Below are positions 1 to 7,979 of a stretch of DNA of 64,000 nucleotides, one piece after another. A program made the translations under genes and the position numbers. The notes beneath the pieces were generated by a model. That model was given only the letters and a program-made list of their open reading frames with translations, did no database searches and was not told the DNA's origin. The first letter of the stretch is position 1; every line of letters starts with the position of its first letter. This DNA is from Paenibacillus radicis (ex Gao et al. 2016) (lineage in GTDB: Bacteria; Bacillota; Bacilli; Paenibacillales; Paenibacillaceae): contig NZ_BMHY01000022.1 of NCBI RefSeq assembly GCF_014641555.1, positions 616 to 64,615 of the forward strand, read 5' to 3'.

Positions 1-450
1 GATTTCGCTACTCGTGAACCTAAGTTCACCAATTGCGAAGCTAACTTCGCTATTTCTCAGCAGCAAGCAACTTCTCCCCGAAAACGGTCGTTTACAGCGA
101 ATGAAGGTTCTCTATTTTGCGAATCTGCTTCGCTACTCGGCTCAGCGACGTCCGCCAAATTACCTGTTCGCATACAGCCAGAGAAGCTGATTTGCTGCTG
201 TGCACAACGACAATGAATTCCCTGTTTACTCGCCACCCTGTCTCCCTCTGCCATCAGATGTCCGTTTGCTCAATTGTAACCTTACGACAAAGTAACTACC
301 GCTATCAGTTAGTACAACCAATTAATTCTGGCTGCTCATAATTCTGGCGCCTTCCCATAATTTCAGTGCCAATACAGATCTAACCGATGGCTTACTAAGG
401 TTCATCCTCCTGCTCCCCACCAAGATGCTTCATTTGCTACTCCCCCACTC
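1..450. other. Gene-free left edge with short inverted and direct repeats
   Basis: No convincing gene is visible. Small dyads are present: TGAACCTAAGTTCA at 15-28 and GCGAAGCTAACTTCGC at 36-51. The 11-mer TTCGCTACTCG occurs twice, at 4-14 and 129-139. The segment near 88-104 (CGTTTACAGCGAAT) resembles spacer sequence in the four-box repeats at 8.3 and 17.8 kb, so this may be a diverged member of a dispersed intergenic repeat. That link is tentative. Confidence 0.4.
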
Positions 451-505
451 AAAAAAACCGCCTCATGACCAGGCGCAGTAAACTAGCGCCCGCCCATGAG
501 GCGGT
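451..505 (-). terminator. Intrinsic terminator after the gntR gene
   Basis: A perfect 11-bp stem (ACCGCCTCATG at 457-467 with CATGAGGCGGT at 495-505) encloses a second GGCGC/GCGCC stem. On the minus strand it is followed by seven T. It closes the rha-lut-gntR cluster. Confidence 0.9.
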
Positions 506-515
506 CTCCCATCCA

Positions 516-1229
516 TTACACGTATTTCGTCAGCATCCGCTCAACATGATCCAGATGCTGCTTCATGCAGCGTGCGGCAGTGTCCGCATCCTGCGCAGCT
601 ACCGCTTCAAAGATCGCCAAATGCTCTTCATAGAGCCTTTCGGCTACAGAGCGGTTGGCGTAAAGCTCGACGCGCCGAATCTCGTGAATGGCCGTCTCCA
701 TCTGGCTCGTAATGGACTCGAATAGCCGTACCATAATGGAATTGCCTGTTGCTCTAGCCAATGCCGCATGAAAGAGCAGATCAGTTCGCTCGCCCTCTAC
801 ATCATCGCCCACCGACAGCTTCATGTCGTTCACAATGACGCGAAGAGTGGACAAATCGTCCTCGGAACGCTTAACCGCAGCGATCGAGGCGTTGGAAACC
901 TCAAGCGATTGCCGCGCTTCCAGCAGCTCCAGCAGCGTCTCGCGGTTCATCCTCAGCGAACGAAGCTCCGGCAGCTCGATCTCCGACAGCACAGGCAAGC
1001 TGCCGATAACGGTGCAGCCTCCGCCCTGCTTAATTTCGATCAGCCCCATCGCCTTCAGAGCGCTGAGCGCTTCCCGTGTCGTCGAACGGCCGACGCCGAA
1101 ACGCTCCGACATTTCTTTTGTCGAAGGCAGCTTGTCTCCAACCCTTAAATTTCCGTCTATAATAAGCTGTTTAATTTGCTCGGTTATTTCTTCATAGTGA
1201 TTTCTCTTCGTCAGCCTCGTTACCTGCAT
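516..1229 (-). CDS. FadR-type GntR regulator, probably LutR-like
   Basis: This 237-residue protein is a GntR-family repressor of the FadR/FCD type. The winged-helix DNA-binding part (about residues 7-75) shows the typical LPSTKEMSERFGVGRSTTRE segment. The C-terminal region (about 85-230) is an all-helical FCD effector domain, including the DLLFHAALARATGN segment that usually carries metal or acid ligands. A GGAGGGAGG ribosome binding site precedes the ATG. The gene starts 49 bp after lutC on the same strand, so it is probably co-transcribed and controls lactate use. B. subtilis LutR belongs to the same subfamily, but the exact effector here is inferred from position. Confidence 0.85.
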   Translation of the reverse strand: MQVTRLTKRNHYEEITEQIKQLIIDGNLRVGDKLPSTKEMSERFGVGRSTTREALSALKAMGLIEIKQGGGCTVIGSLPVLSEIELPELRSLRMNRETLLELLEARQSLEVSNASIAAVKRSEDDLSTLRVIVNDMKLSVGDDVEGERTDLLFHAALARATGNSIMVRLFESITSQMETAIHEIRRVELYANRSVAERLYEEHLAIFEAVAAQDADTAARCMKQHLDHVERMLTKYV

Positions 1230-1278
1230 AGCGTCCCTCCCTCCTTACTCTAACATGCAGCATAGCAGCTTTACTATA

Positions 1279-2007
1279 TTACGAACCGACGATCAGTGCG
1301 TAGACGACACCCGGGCCGTGAACGCCGATAGTCAGGTCATTCTCAATATCAGCGGAACGGCTTGGCCCGGAGATGAAGTGAATGCCCGCCGGCAGCTGCT
1401 CGCGCCCCGCCTCGTCGAAGCCGACCAGCACTTCACCCAGCCGCGTCTTCAGCCGCTCTAGCGGGATTATTACAAACAGCACGGTTGGCAGCAGGCTGAC
1501 CGAACGGCCCTTGTCCTTGGAGGACAGCACCGTAACCGAACCTGTATAAGCCACAGCGTAGTCTGCCACAACGATGCCAAAATCCGCTTCCGCCGCACGA
1601 GCCTTCCAATATTGCTCGAAATCGCTGTTCCATACCGAAACTTCAGCATTCGGCAGCGCCGCTTCCAATCCAAGCTCATTCAGCTCCGGCTGATTTTGCC
1701 GGATGACATAATGCGCTCCCAGTTCCTCTGCCTTCGCTGCAATGAACCGTTTAGCCGATTCCATATCAGCCAAACGCTCCACATGCCCGCCTGCGCTCTT
1801 GAAATTGCTGGAGAACCGCTCTACGCGCTCCTCCAACGGCCATTCATACGCTTTCCAAAAATCAGGTGCGCCGCGAAAAGGATGTGCGGGCTTTTCCATC
1901 ACCCGTGGCCTTCTCAATTTGCTTGCAATATCATTCATGAAAGCTTCCTGCTTCGCGCGGGATTCCGCCGCACGCTGCTCCAGCCATTGTTGATGTGTAT
2001 CAGCCAT
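1279..2007 (-). CDS. lutC: L-lactate utilization protein LutC (LUD domain)
   Basis: A LUD-domain protein (YkgG/LutC type) of 242 residues, a subunit of the LutABC complex that oxidises L-lactate to pyruvate. The conserved C-terminal stretch with DFGIVVADYAVAYTGSV and an ISGPSRSADIE motif is typical of LutC. I chose the ATG at 2007 because it has a GGGGGAGG ribosome binding site and overlaps the end of lutB by 8 bp, which suggests translational coupling. An in-frame start 93 bp further upstream lies inside lutB and has no such site. It is the last lut gene and is followed by the GntR regulator. Confidence 0.92.
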   Translation of the reverse strand: MADTHQQWLEQRAAESRAKQEAFMNDIASKLRRPRVMEKPAHPFRGAPDFWKAYEWPLEERVERFSSNFKSAGGHVERLADMESAKRFIAAKAEELGAHYVIRQNQPELNELGLEAALPNAEVSVWNSDFEQYWKARAAEADFGIVVADYAVAYTGSVTVLSSKDKGRSVSLLPTVLFVIIPLERLKTRLGEVLVGFDEAGREQLPAGIHFISGPSRSADIENDLTIGVHGPGVVYALIVGS

Positions 2008-3529
2008 GATGTCCGTGACCTCCCCCGGTTCCGTTCTTTCTTTCCCTCGCAATTGCTTCCATCCGGTTTTGCATAGCCGGATCCATCTCCCGCAGCCCAT
2101 GTCGAAGCTCTTCCTCCAGCGTCCCCCACTGCTCGCGGAAAGACCGCTTCGGCAAGCTAGGCGTCACACGATAGCTGTTCCAGCCTTTCAGCGGGCCGAA
2201 TTTCGTCCGGATTTCTCCGTTCCGTACGACTAGCTTCTGTCCCAACTTCCCGAGCCGCAATATGCCGCGGAACCGTTTCGCATCTCCAAGAACAGCTGCA
2301 AAGCCTTTCATACCGGCAGATTCGACCGCATCGCCATGCCCGCCCTCCTGCTTCCTCCGGCGCAAATAGATGAGCATCTCATGGAGCGGAATTTTGACCG
2401 GACAGGCCTCGTAACAGGCGCCGCAAAGGCTCGACGCGTTGGCAATATCATCCCATTCTGCGATGTTTTTCTGCAATGCTGGCGTCAATACCGCACCAAT
2501 AGGACCGCTATACGTACCCCCGTATGCATGTCCGCCGATATGCCGGTACACGGGACAAGCATTCAGACAAGCGCCGCAGCGGATGCAGTTCAGCAGCTCC
2601 TGAAACTCCGAATCGCCAAGCTGCAGCGAACGGCCGTTATCGACAATAATGATATGCATCTCATCAGGTCCGTCAGCATCAACCTCCCGCCGCGGGCCAG
2701 TAATGCCAGACATATAAACGGTCAGCTTCTGTCCCGTCGCCGAGCGCGGCAGCAGCGTCGCCATCACTTCCAAGTCGGACCATGAAGGGATAATCCGCTC
2801 CATGCCCATAAGCGTAATTTGCGTCTTCGGCACCGTCGTTACCATACGAGCGTTGCCTTCGTTCTCGAACAGCACCATGGACCCTGTCTCCGCAATGGCA
2901 AAATTGCAGCCGGTCATGCCGATGTCCGCCTCCAAAAACTTCTCCCGCAGCTTTTTACGTACGAAGCCCGCCAGAATGGAGGTATCCGGCTCCAGCGTCT
3001 CTCCAGCTTCTTTGGACAGCAAATCAGCAATCTGATACCGGTTTTTGTGAATAGCCGGGATAATGATATGGGAAGGCGTCTCGCCCGCAAGCTGAATAAT
3101 ATACTCACCCAGGTCAGTCTCAATCGCTTCCACGCCGATCCCTTCCAGCTCATGGTTCAAGTGGAGTTCTTCCGTTACCATCGACTTCGACTTCACGACT
3201 GATTTCGCTTGCTTGCGCTGCGCGATTTCAAGCGACAGCTTGACCGCTTCTGCCGAGGTAGAGGCAAAATGGACATGAACGCCATTGGCTCTCGCATTAT
3301 CGGCGAATAAATTCAAATAGTAATCGAGATGGGCAATCGTATGCAATCGGATCTGACGTCCCCGCTCCCGCCATTCCTCCCAGTTGCCGTGCTCCTCCGC
3401 AGCGTTGATTTTACCGTTGCGAAGCCGCTCCGTCGTAAATTTAACCGCTTTGCGCAAAAACTCGTCGTTAAGCGCCAGATCGGCACGTTTCTTAACCGTG
3501 GACGGTACTCCCGTTGATGTCGTGCTCAT
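2000..3529 (-). CDS. lutB: L-lactate utilization iron-sulfur protein LutB
   Basis: A 509-residue iron-sulfur subunit of the LutABC lactate oxidase. The N-terminal two thirds form a LUD domain. Around residues 310-400 lie two ferredoxin-like cysteine clusters, CIRCGACLNACPVYR and LCGACYEACPVKIP, which fit two [4Fe-4S] centres. The C-terminus ends in a short His/Gly-rich tail. The ATG at 3529 shares an ATGA overlap with the lutA stop codon, so translation is almost certainly coupled. A longer reading from 3625 would lie inside lutA and is unlikely. Substrate assignment rests on family and on the complete lutABC order. Confidence 0.94.
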   Translation of the reverse strand: MSTTSTGVPSTVKKRADLALNDEFLRKAVKFTTERLRNGKINAAEEHGNWEEWRERGRQIRLHTIAHLDYYLNLFADNARANGVHVHFASTSAEAVKLSLEIAQRKQAKSVVKSKSMVTEELHLNHELEGIGVEAIETDLGEYIIQLAGETPSHIIIPAIHKNRYQIADLLSKEAGETLEPDTSILAGFVRKKLREKFLEADIGMTGCNFAIAETGSMVLFENEGNARMVTTVPKTQITLMGMERIIPSWSDLEVMATLLPRSATGQKLTVYMSGITGPRREVDADGPDEMHIIIVDNGRSLQLGDSEFQELLNCIRCGACLNACPVYRHIGGHAYGGTYSGPIGAVLTPALQKNIAEWDDIANASSLCGACYEACPVKIPLHEMLIYLRRRKQEGGHGDAVESAGMKGFAAVLGDAKRFRGILRLGKLGQKLVVRNGEIRTKFGPLKGWNSYRVTPSLPKRSFREQWGTLEEELRHGLREMDPAMQNRMEAIARERKNGTGGGHGHHG

Positions 3530-4254
3530 GCCTGCTTCACCCCTTCGTATAAAAGCTCCGCCAAATGCATGACCTTCACCGGCTCGTTCCGGAACCGCAA
3601 GTTGCCCGCGATGTTCATCATGCACGCCATATCCAGTCCGACAAGCACTTCTGCCTCAGTCTCTAGTACATGGTCGACTTTCTCCGTCACCATCGCACCG
3701 GAAATATCGGCCATCTTCACTGCAAATGTACCGCCAAAGCCGCAGCAATCCTCAGCAAATGGCAGCGGTACAAGCTCAAGTCCCTGTACATTGCGCATCA
3801 GCTCCAGCGGTTCTTCTTTCACGCCAAGCAAACGGCTGCCGTGGCAGGATGGATGATACGTTACCTTATGCGGGAAAATTGCACCGACATCCTTCACACC
3901 TAGCACTTGAACGAGAAACTGTGTAAATTCGTAGGACTTGCTTTGCAGTTTGCGCGCTCTCTCCAGCATGACAGGATCATCCTCAAAAAGCTTCGGGTAA
4001 TGATGGATCATTCCCGTGCAGGAGCCCGAAGGAGAAATGACGAAATCGCTGTCTTCGAAAGCATCGAGTATCGTAGCTGCTGTAGCTCTGGCTTCCTTCC
4101 AGTATCCGCTGTTGAAGGCCGGCTGGCCGCAGCAGGTTTGTACAGTCGGAAAATCAAGCTTAACGCCGTAACGGGCGAGCAGCCGAACCATCGCTTCCCC
4201 AACCCGCGGATAAATCGCATCGCTTAAACAAGTTATAAATAAAGACACTTTCAT
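3526..4254 (-). CDS. lutA: L-lactate utilization protein LutA (CCG domains)
   Basis: This 242-residue protein carries two CCG domains, the cysteine-rich type found in heterodisulfide reductase and glycolate oxidase GlpF subunits. The motifs TCCGQPAFNSG (about residue 40) and DCCGFGGTFAVKM (about residue 165) are intact. With LutB and LutC it oxidises L-lactate to pyruvate. The ATG at 4254 sits about 6 nt after a G-rich ribosome binding site (GGGGGTG); an in-frame GTG 9 nt earlier would overlap that site. It is the first gene of the lut block, with a cre-like site and operator-like dyad immediately upstream. Confidence 0.93.
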   Translation of the reverse strand: MKVSLFITCLSDAIYPRVGEAMVRLLARYGVKLDFPTVQTCCGQPAFNSGYWKEARATAATILDAFEDSDFVISPSGSCTGMIHHYPKLFEDDPVMLERARKLQSKSYEFTQFLVQVLGVKDVGAIFPHKVTYHPSCHGSRLLGVKEEPLELMRNVQGLELVPLPFAEDCCGFGGTFAVKMADISGAMVTEKVDHVLETEAEVLVGLDMACMMNIAGNLRFRNEPVKVMHLAELLYEGVKQA

Positions 4255-4280
4255 TACAAACACCCCCGCTTATTATCAGG

Positions 4281-4291
4281 TTATCAGACAA
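4281..4291. promoter_or_regulatory. Operator-like dyad upstream of lutA
   Basis: TTATCAGACAA (TTGTCTGATAA on the coding strand) is an 11-bp near-palindrome of the length and layout bound by FadR-type GntR proteins. It lies 27 bp upstream of the lutA start, so the GntR regulator at the end of the cluster is the obvious candidate ligand. The core promoter here is not clear-cut: a -10-like GATAAT (4272-4277) is spaced 17 bp from TTGCTC (4295-4300), but this would give a very short leader. Confidence 0.4.
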
Positions 4292-4305
4292 GTTGAGCAA
4301 GTATG

Positions 4306-4319
4306 ATCAAACGCTTACA
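4306..4319. promoter_or_regulatory. cre-like (CcpA) site upstream of lutA
   Basis: On the coding strand this reads TGTAAGCGTTTGAT. The left half-site TGTAAGCG is a good CcpA half-site and the right half is weaker. Its position just upstream of the presumed lutA promoter fits catabolite control of lactate oxidation by the CcpA encoded at 47.6 kb. Confidence 0.5.
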
Positions 4320-4334
4320 AATTTATAAAACAGC

Positions 4335-4394
4335 GTGCGGTCAGACCATCGTCCATCCCCAAGGAAGAACTGCGCGGTTTACCGACCGCCGCAC
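4335..4394 (-). terminator. Possible terminator after the rhaR-like gene
   Basis: GTGCGGTC (4335-4342) pairs with GACCGcCGCAC (4384-4394) around a long loop. On the minus strand the stem is followed by GCTGTTTTATAAATTT. The loop is long and the U-tract is interrupted, so this is a weak terminator at best. It would partly separate rhaR from lutABC. Confidence 0.4.
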
Positions 4395-4411
4395 TTTTAT
4401 TATTTTACCTA

Positions 4412-5170
4412 TTAAACAGCCGTTACTGCAATTTCACGTTCCTTCAATTGCGCCGCAATCGCATCCGGTATTCGCCGGTCGGTAACGATTGCATTCACCT
4501 CGCTTAAATCCGCAACGTGAGTAAAAGCCTGAACACCGAACTTGCTTGCATCAGCCAGCAAAATCACTTGATCGGCAATACCGATCATTTTATGCTTGAT
4601 CCGCGCTTGCAGCTCATTCGATTCGCTGATGCCTTTTTCCAAATGTACGCCTTTGCAGGAGAGAAACAGCTTATTCACGTAATAAGCGTCAAGCGAGCGC
4701 TCGGCAAGCGGCCCAACGTAGGACAACGAGCGTGAAGCAAGCAGTCCGCCCGTCGAGATAACCTCGATCTTCTCCTTGCCGCTTAGCTCCACCGCCACTT
4801 TAATCGAGTTGGTCAGCACGGTAAGCGGAATGTCAGGCAAATTCGAGGCCATATACCAAGCGGTAGAGCTGGCATCCAGCAAAATGCGGTCATTAGGCTG
4901 AATGAACGACAGCGCCTCGCGGGCAATCCGTTTTTTCTCTTCCGCATGAGTGATTTCACGTTCCGCATAAGGCGTCTCCGGCTGCTGCTCCCTGATGCTT
5001 ACCGCCCCGCCATGCGACCTCCGCAGCCTTCCCGCCTGCTCCAGACGGTCAAGATCGCGCCGGATCGTCTCCTCCGTTACACCGCACAGCTCGCTAAGCT
5101 CAGATACCCGGATGCTGCTCCTCTCGTTGACCAACTGAACTATTTTTTCATAACGTTCCGCTACCAGCAT
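4412..5170 (-). CDS. rhaR: DeoR-family regulator, RhaR-like
   Basis: A 252-residue DeoR/GlpR-type repressor. The N-terminal helix-turn-helix (about residues 6-58) contains VSELSELCGVTEETIRRDLD and RRSHGGAV. The C-terminal DeoR sensor domain (about 75-235) binds phosphorylated sugars in this family and shows ILLDASSTAWYMA and VISTGGLL. In B. subtilis rhaR directly follows rhaEW and represses the rhamnose operon, and the same order is found here. Two near-identical 22-bp direct repeats upstream of rhaEW are likely operators. The effector (probably L-rhamnulose-1-P) is inferred from the neighbour. Confidence 0.8.
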   Translation of the reverse strand: MLVAERYEKIVQLVNERSSIRVSELSELCGVTEETIRRDLDRLEQAGRLRRSHGGAVSIREQQPETPYAEREITHAEEKKRIAREALSFIQPNDRILLDASSTAWYMASNLPDIPLTVLTNSIKVAVELSGKEKIEVISTGGLLASRSLSYVGPLAERSLDAYYVNKLFLSCKGVHLEKGISESNELQARIKHKMIGIADQVILLADASKFGVQAFTHVADLSEVNAIVTDRRIPDAIAAQLKEREIAVTAV

Positions 5171-5330
5171 CGCAACCTCTTCCTAAACTCATAATGTGAA
5201 GGCAGCCGGCACACTGCCAGCCGCACATTAACTTTTCCAATACATACCGATATTTTAATGCCTATCCCTCTTATATACAACGCAAATTGCGCTGAAAGAA
5301 CAAATTGGCTGTTACACGCCACAATAGCAT

Positions 5331-5360
5331 AAGGAATGCCGATCGGAATCGGCACTCCTT
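5331..5360 (-). other. Hairpin between rhaEW and rhaR
   Basis: AAGGAATGCCGAT (5331-5343) can pair with ATCGGCACTCCTT (5348-5360), 12 of 13 positions being Watson-Crick, around a 4-nt loop. No clear U-tract follows on the minus strand, so it looks like a processing or attenuation hairpin rather than a full terminator. The 222-bp gap holds nothing else I can name. Confidence 0.45.
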
Positions 5361-5392
5361 ATATAAAGCTATGAATCGGTTTCCTCTATTTC

Positions 5393-7462
5393 TTAACGCG
5401 TAAATGCAGCCGGTACGCCGCCGTCGATCGTCAGCATGCAGCCGGTCGTTTTATCCGACTTGGAGGAAGCAAAGAACGCGATGCCCTCGGCGATGTCCTT
5501 CGGATAAATGTTAACGAGCAGCGTCGTACGCTTACGGTAGTATTCTTCTAATTGATCCGGTTCGATGCCGTAAGCGGCAGCCCGCTCATTACGCCAGCTT
5601 CCGTTCCAGATCGCAGAGCCTTGCAAAATTGCATCCGGCAAAATCGTGTTGACACGAATGCCGAATTCGCCGCCCTCGGCCGCAATGCAGCGGGCCAGAT
5701 GCGCTTCCAACGCTTTCACCGAGCTGTAAGCCGATGCATTTTTACCTGCATAAACCGAGTTTTTAGAGCCGATAAACACCATGTTGCCGCCGATTCCCTG
5801 CGTTTTCATCAGCTTGAATGCCTCACGGGCAACGAGGAAATAGCCCGTGCCCAGCACGTTCATGTTCAGATTCCATTCTTTCAGTGAGGTTTCGTCGAAT
5901 GGGCTGGATGTTGCCAGGCCCGCATTGTTGACGATAATGTCTACGCCGCCATAAGCAATTGCCGTTTCCGCATAAGCTGCAGCGACCTGCTCTTCGCTCG
6001 TCACATCCATTTTCACTGCAATCGCACGGTTTTCTCCATATTTCTCGTTAATGTCGGCTGCAACTTTTTGCGCACCCTCCAGATTGAGATCCGCCAGCAC
6101 GACATGCGCGCCTTCGGATACGAGACGGCGTGCCGTTTCGCTGCCGATGCCGCCTGCTCCGCCAGTTATGAACGCTACTTTGCGGGAGAACTCCGCTTCA
6201 GCAGGCGCCAGGCTCAGCTTGTAAAGCTCAAGCGGCCAATATTCCACGTTATAGGATTCGTTTTCGGACAAGGAGACGAATTCGCCCAGCGCCGTTGCAC
6301 CGCGCATAACCGCGATTGCACGGTGGTAGAGCGCGCCGCTTACTTTGGACATTGCCCAGTTTTTGCCCGTATTGATCATGCCGACACCCGGAATAAGAAT
6401 GACGCGCGGAGCTGCTTCGAACATCACGTCTCCTTCATTCTTATTGCGCTCGAAGTAAGCTTGATACTGCTCTTTATAGGCTTCAACAGCCGATTTCAGC
6501 TTCGCTTTCAAGCCTTCGATATCATCTGCGTTTGGCGTCCAGTCGATGAACAATGGCACAACCTTTGTATGAACAAGGTGATCCGGGCAAGCTGCGCCAA
6601 CTTGGGACAGCTCCAGCGATTTGCTTCCGCCAACGAATTGCAGCACATCCGCCTCGTCGTCGAAAGTCAGAATCATTTTTTTCGCATCGCTTACCGCACC
6701 ACGAATTGTTGGCATGACTTGAGCAGCAATGCTTCTGCGAACGTCTGCTGGAAGCGATTCATGCTTCACGCCGCCAAACAGCTTCGACTCCTCAACGCGA
6801 GCCTCGATATACGCCTCTGCTTCGCTAATGATTTGAATCGTTTTCGCATAGCATTCCTCTTGCGTTTCGCCCCAAGTAACAAGACCGTGCTTCTCCATCA
6901 GAACAAGCTCAGCGTTAGGGTTGGCCAGCACGCCCTCTGCAATCATTTTGGAAAGTGTAAAACCTGGACGCACATAAGGAACCCATACGAAACGGTCGCC
7001 GAAAATTTCGCGGGCTACCGCTTTACCGTTATCCGCACAACAGAGACTGATAATAGCGTCGGGATGAGTATGATCAACATGCTTGAACGGAAGGAAAGCA
7101 TGGAGCAGCGTTTCAATCGAAGCGCGCGGATGTTTGGAATCGATCATGCAATTGACCAGGTAAGCAACCATGTCCTCGTCGGACATTTCCGGGCGCTCGA
7201 ACAAAGGACGGATATCGTCCATGCGCAGACCTGTAAAATTGCCCGCTTTCATCGAAGCCAGATCGGAGCCGCTGCCTTTCACGTACATCACTTCTACATC
7301 ACGGCCGCGGAAATCTTTCACGACAACTTTGCTGGACGTATTGCCTCCGCCCCAGTTGCATACGCGGCGATCCGCGCCAATGATGTTGGAACGATAGACG
7401 AGCTGCTCCAGTCCTGCGTCAAGCTGCGATGCTTTGGATGATTCCCACAAACTTTGTACCAT
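5393..7462 (-). CDS. rhaEW: Bifunctional rhamnulose-1-P aldolase / L-lactaldehyde dehydrogenase
   Basis: A 689-residue fusion. The first ~420 residues are a class II aldolase domain with zinc-ligand motifs HVDHTHPDAI and EKHGLVTWG, which splits L-rhamnulose-1-P into dihydroxyacetone-P and L-lactaldehyde. The last ~260 residues are a short-chain dehydrogenase with TGGAGGIG, NNAG and the catalytic SAYSSVK, which oxidises lactaldehyde to L-lactate. This is the architecture of B. subtilis RhaEW (YuxG). The ATG has a GGAGG site 7 nt upstream. The gene leads the rha-lut block, and LutABC downstream can oxidise the lactate product. Rhamnose isomerase and kinase genes are not in the window. Confidence 0.92.
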   Translation of the reverse strand: MVQSLWESSKASQLDAGLEQLVYRSNIIGADRRVCNWGGGNTSSKVVVKDFRGRDVEVMYVKGSGSDLASMKAGNFTGLRMDDIRPLFERPEMSDEDMVAYLVNCMIDSKHPRASIETLLHAFLPFKHVDHTHPDAIISLCCADNGKAVAREIFGDRFVWVPYVRPGFTLSKMIAEGVLANPNAELVLMEKHGLVTWGETQEECYAKTIQIISEAEAYIEARVEESKLFGGVKHESLPADVRRSIAAQVMPTIRGAVSDAKKMILTFDDEADVLQFVGGSKSLELSQVGAACPDHLVHTKVVPLFIDWTPNADDIEGLKAKLKSAVEAYKEQYQAYFERNKNEGDVMFEAAPRVILIPGVGMINTGKNWAMSKVSGALYHRAIAVMRGATALGEFVSLSENESYNVEYWPLELYKLSLAPAEAEFSRKVAFITGGAGGIGSETARRLVSEGAHVVLADLNLEGAQKVAADINEKYGENRAIAVKMDVTSEEQVAAAYAETAIAYGGVDIIVNNAGLATSSPFDETSLKEWNLNMNVLGTGYFLVAREAFKLMKTQGIGGNMVFIGSKNSVYAGKNASAYSSVKALEAHLARCIAAEGGEFGIRVNTILPDAILQGSAIWNGSWRNERAAAYGIEPDQLEEYYRKRTTLLVNIYPKDIAEGIAFFASSKSDKTTGCMLTIDGGVPAAFTR

Positions 7463-7517
7463 GTTGTTTGTCCTCCGGTTTCATGTTTGATTTTAATTGA
7501 ATAGAATGATTTCTTTG

Positions 7518-7569
7518 TTTGTTTATCTTTGAATGTATGATAACACATTTGTTTATGTTTGAATATATG
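7518..7569. promoter_or_regulatory. Tandem operator-like repeats upstream of rhaEW
   Basis: Two 22-bp direct repeats, 7518-7539 and 7548-7569, match at 20 of 22 positions. The shared core is TTTGTTTAT, C or G, TTTGAAT. They are spaced exactly 30 bp start to start, about three helical turns. A weaker copy (TCATGTTTGATT) lies at 7481-7492, and a 15-bp palindrome TGTTTTTCAAAAACA overlaps the distal edge (7568-7582). DeoR-type repressors commonly bind tandem direct repeats, so RhaR is the likely ligand. Confidence 0.65.
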
Positions 7570-7703
7570 TTTTTCAAAAACAAACGGGCATTCCCTGCCC
7601 GAATTTATGGGTAATATTTATGTACGGCGATGAATAAGATACTTTTGTGTGAGTCATTCGTTCAACGAGGCCACCTTCACTCTAGTAAACGTAGGCGGAA
7701 AAT

Positions 7704-7732
7704 AAAAAAGGAGCCGGTTACCGCCGGACTCC
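7704..7732 (-). terminator. Terminator, probably 3' end of the holin-like toxin mRNA
   Basis: GGAGCCGG (7710-7717) pairs with CCGGACTCC (7724-7732), and six T follow on the minus strand. It lies about 80 bp downstream of the toxin stop codon. Between them is a smaller CAACCGCC...GGCTGTTG hairpin, giving a structured 3' UTR. Confidence 0.75.
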
Positions 7733-7781
7733 CTCATCTTCAACAGCCAGCGTGTAGAGGCGGTTGTTTGTTAGAATAAGA

Positions 7782-7815
7782 AAATAGACCGGTTCATGGC
7801 CGGGCGGGTCTATTT
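7782..7815. terminator. Hairpin overlapping the toxin stop codon, possibly bidirectional
   Basis: AAATAGACC (7782-7790) pairs with GGTCTATTT (7807-7815), with T-rich flanks on both strands. It covers the toxin stop codon. Read on the plus strand it could end a convergent antisense RNA, as in type I toxin loci where the antitoxin overlaps the 3' end of the toxin mRNA. No clear plus-strand promoter was found. Confidence 0.5.
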
Positions 7816-7893
7816 CTTATGACGAAAAGCTAACATTGCAACAACCAAGGTGGCGAACGAAATCATTAGCATTAAGGCTTCATTCACGCTCAT
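7810..7893 (-). CDS. Putative holin-like type I toxin, 27 residues
   Basis: A tiny gene encoding MSVNEALMLMISFATLVV followed by AMLAFRHKK. It has a short polar start, one hydrophobic segment (about residues 6-23) and a basic C-terminal tail, the pattern of the putative holin-like toxin family of Firmicutes type I systems. The start has a GGGGGTGAGG ribosome binding site. A -10-like TACAAT lies at 7932-7937, and structured RNA surrounds the stop codon. Such peptides insert into the membrane and are normally silenced by an antisense RNA, which I infer but cannot demonstrate here. It lies alone between the rha cluster and rpoZ. Confidence 0.75.
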   Translation of the reverse strand: MSVNEALMLMISFATLVVAMLAFRHKK

Positions 7894-7979
7894 GTCCTCA
7901 CCCCCATTCCGCCACCCCTATTAAGCTGTCTATTGTACTAAATCATATGCCCTGTGTGTACAATAAAAGAACCAATTTT

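Noticed and set aside
6068-7441. Open frame of 457 codons on the plus strand opposite rhaEW
   Set aside because: Antisense shadow of a high-confidence gene. No ribosome binding site, and composition (many His, Cys, Arg, Phe) is typical of reverse-frame translations.
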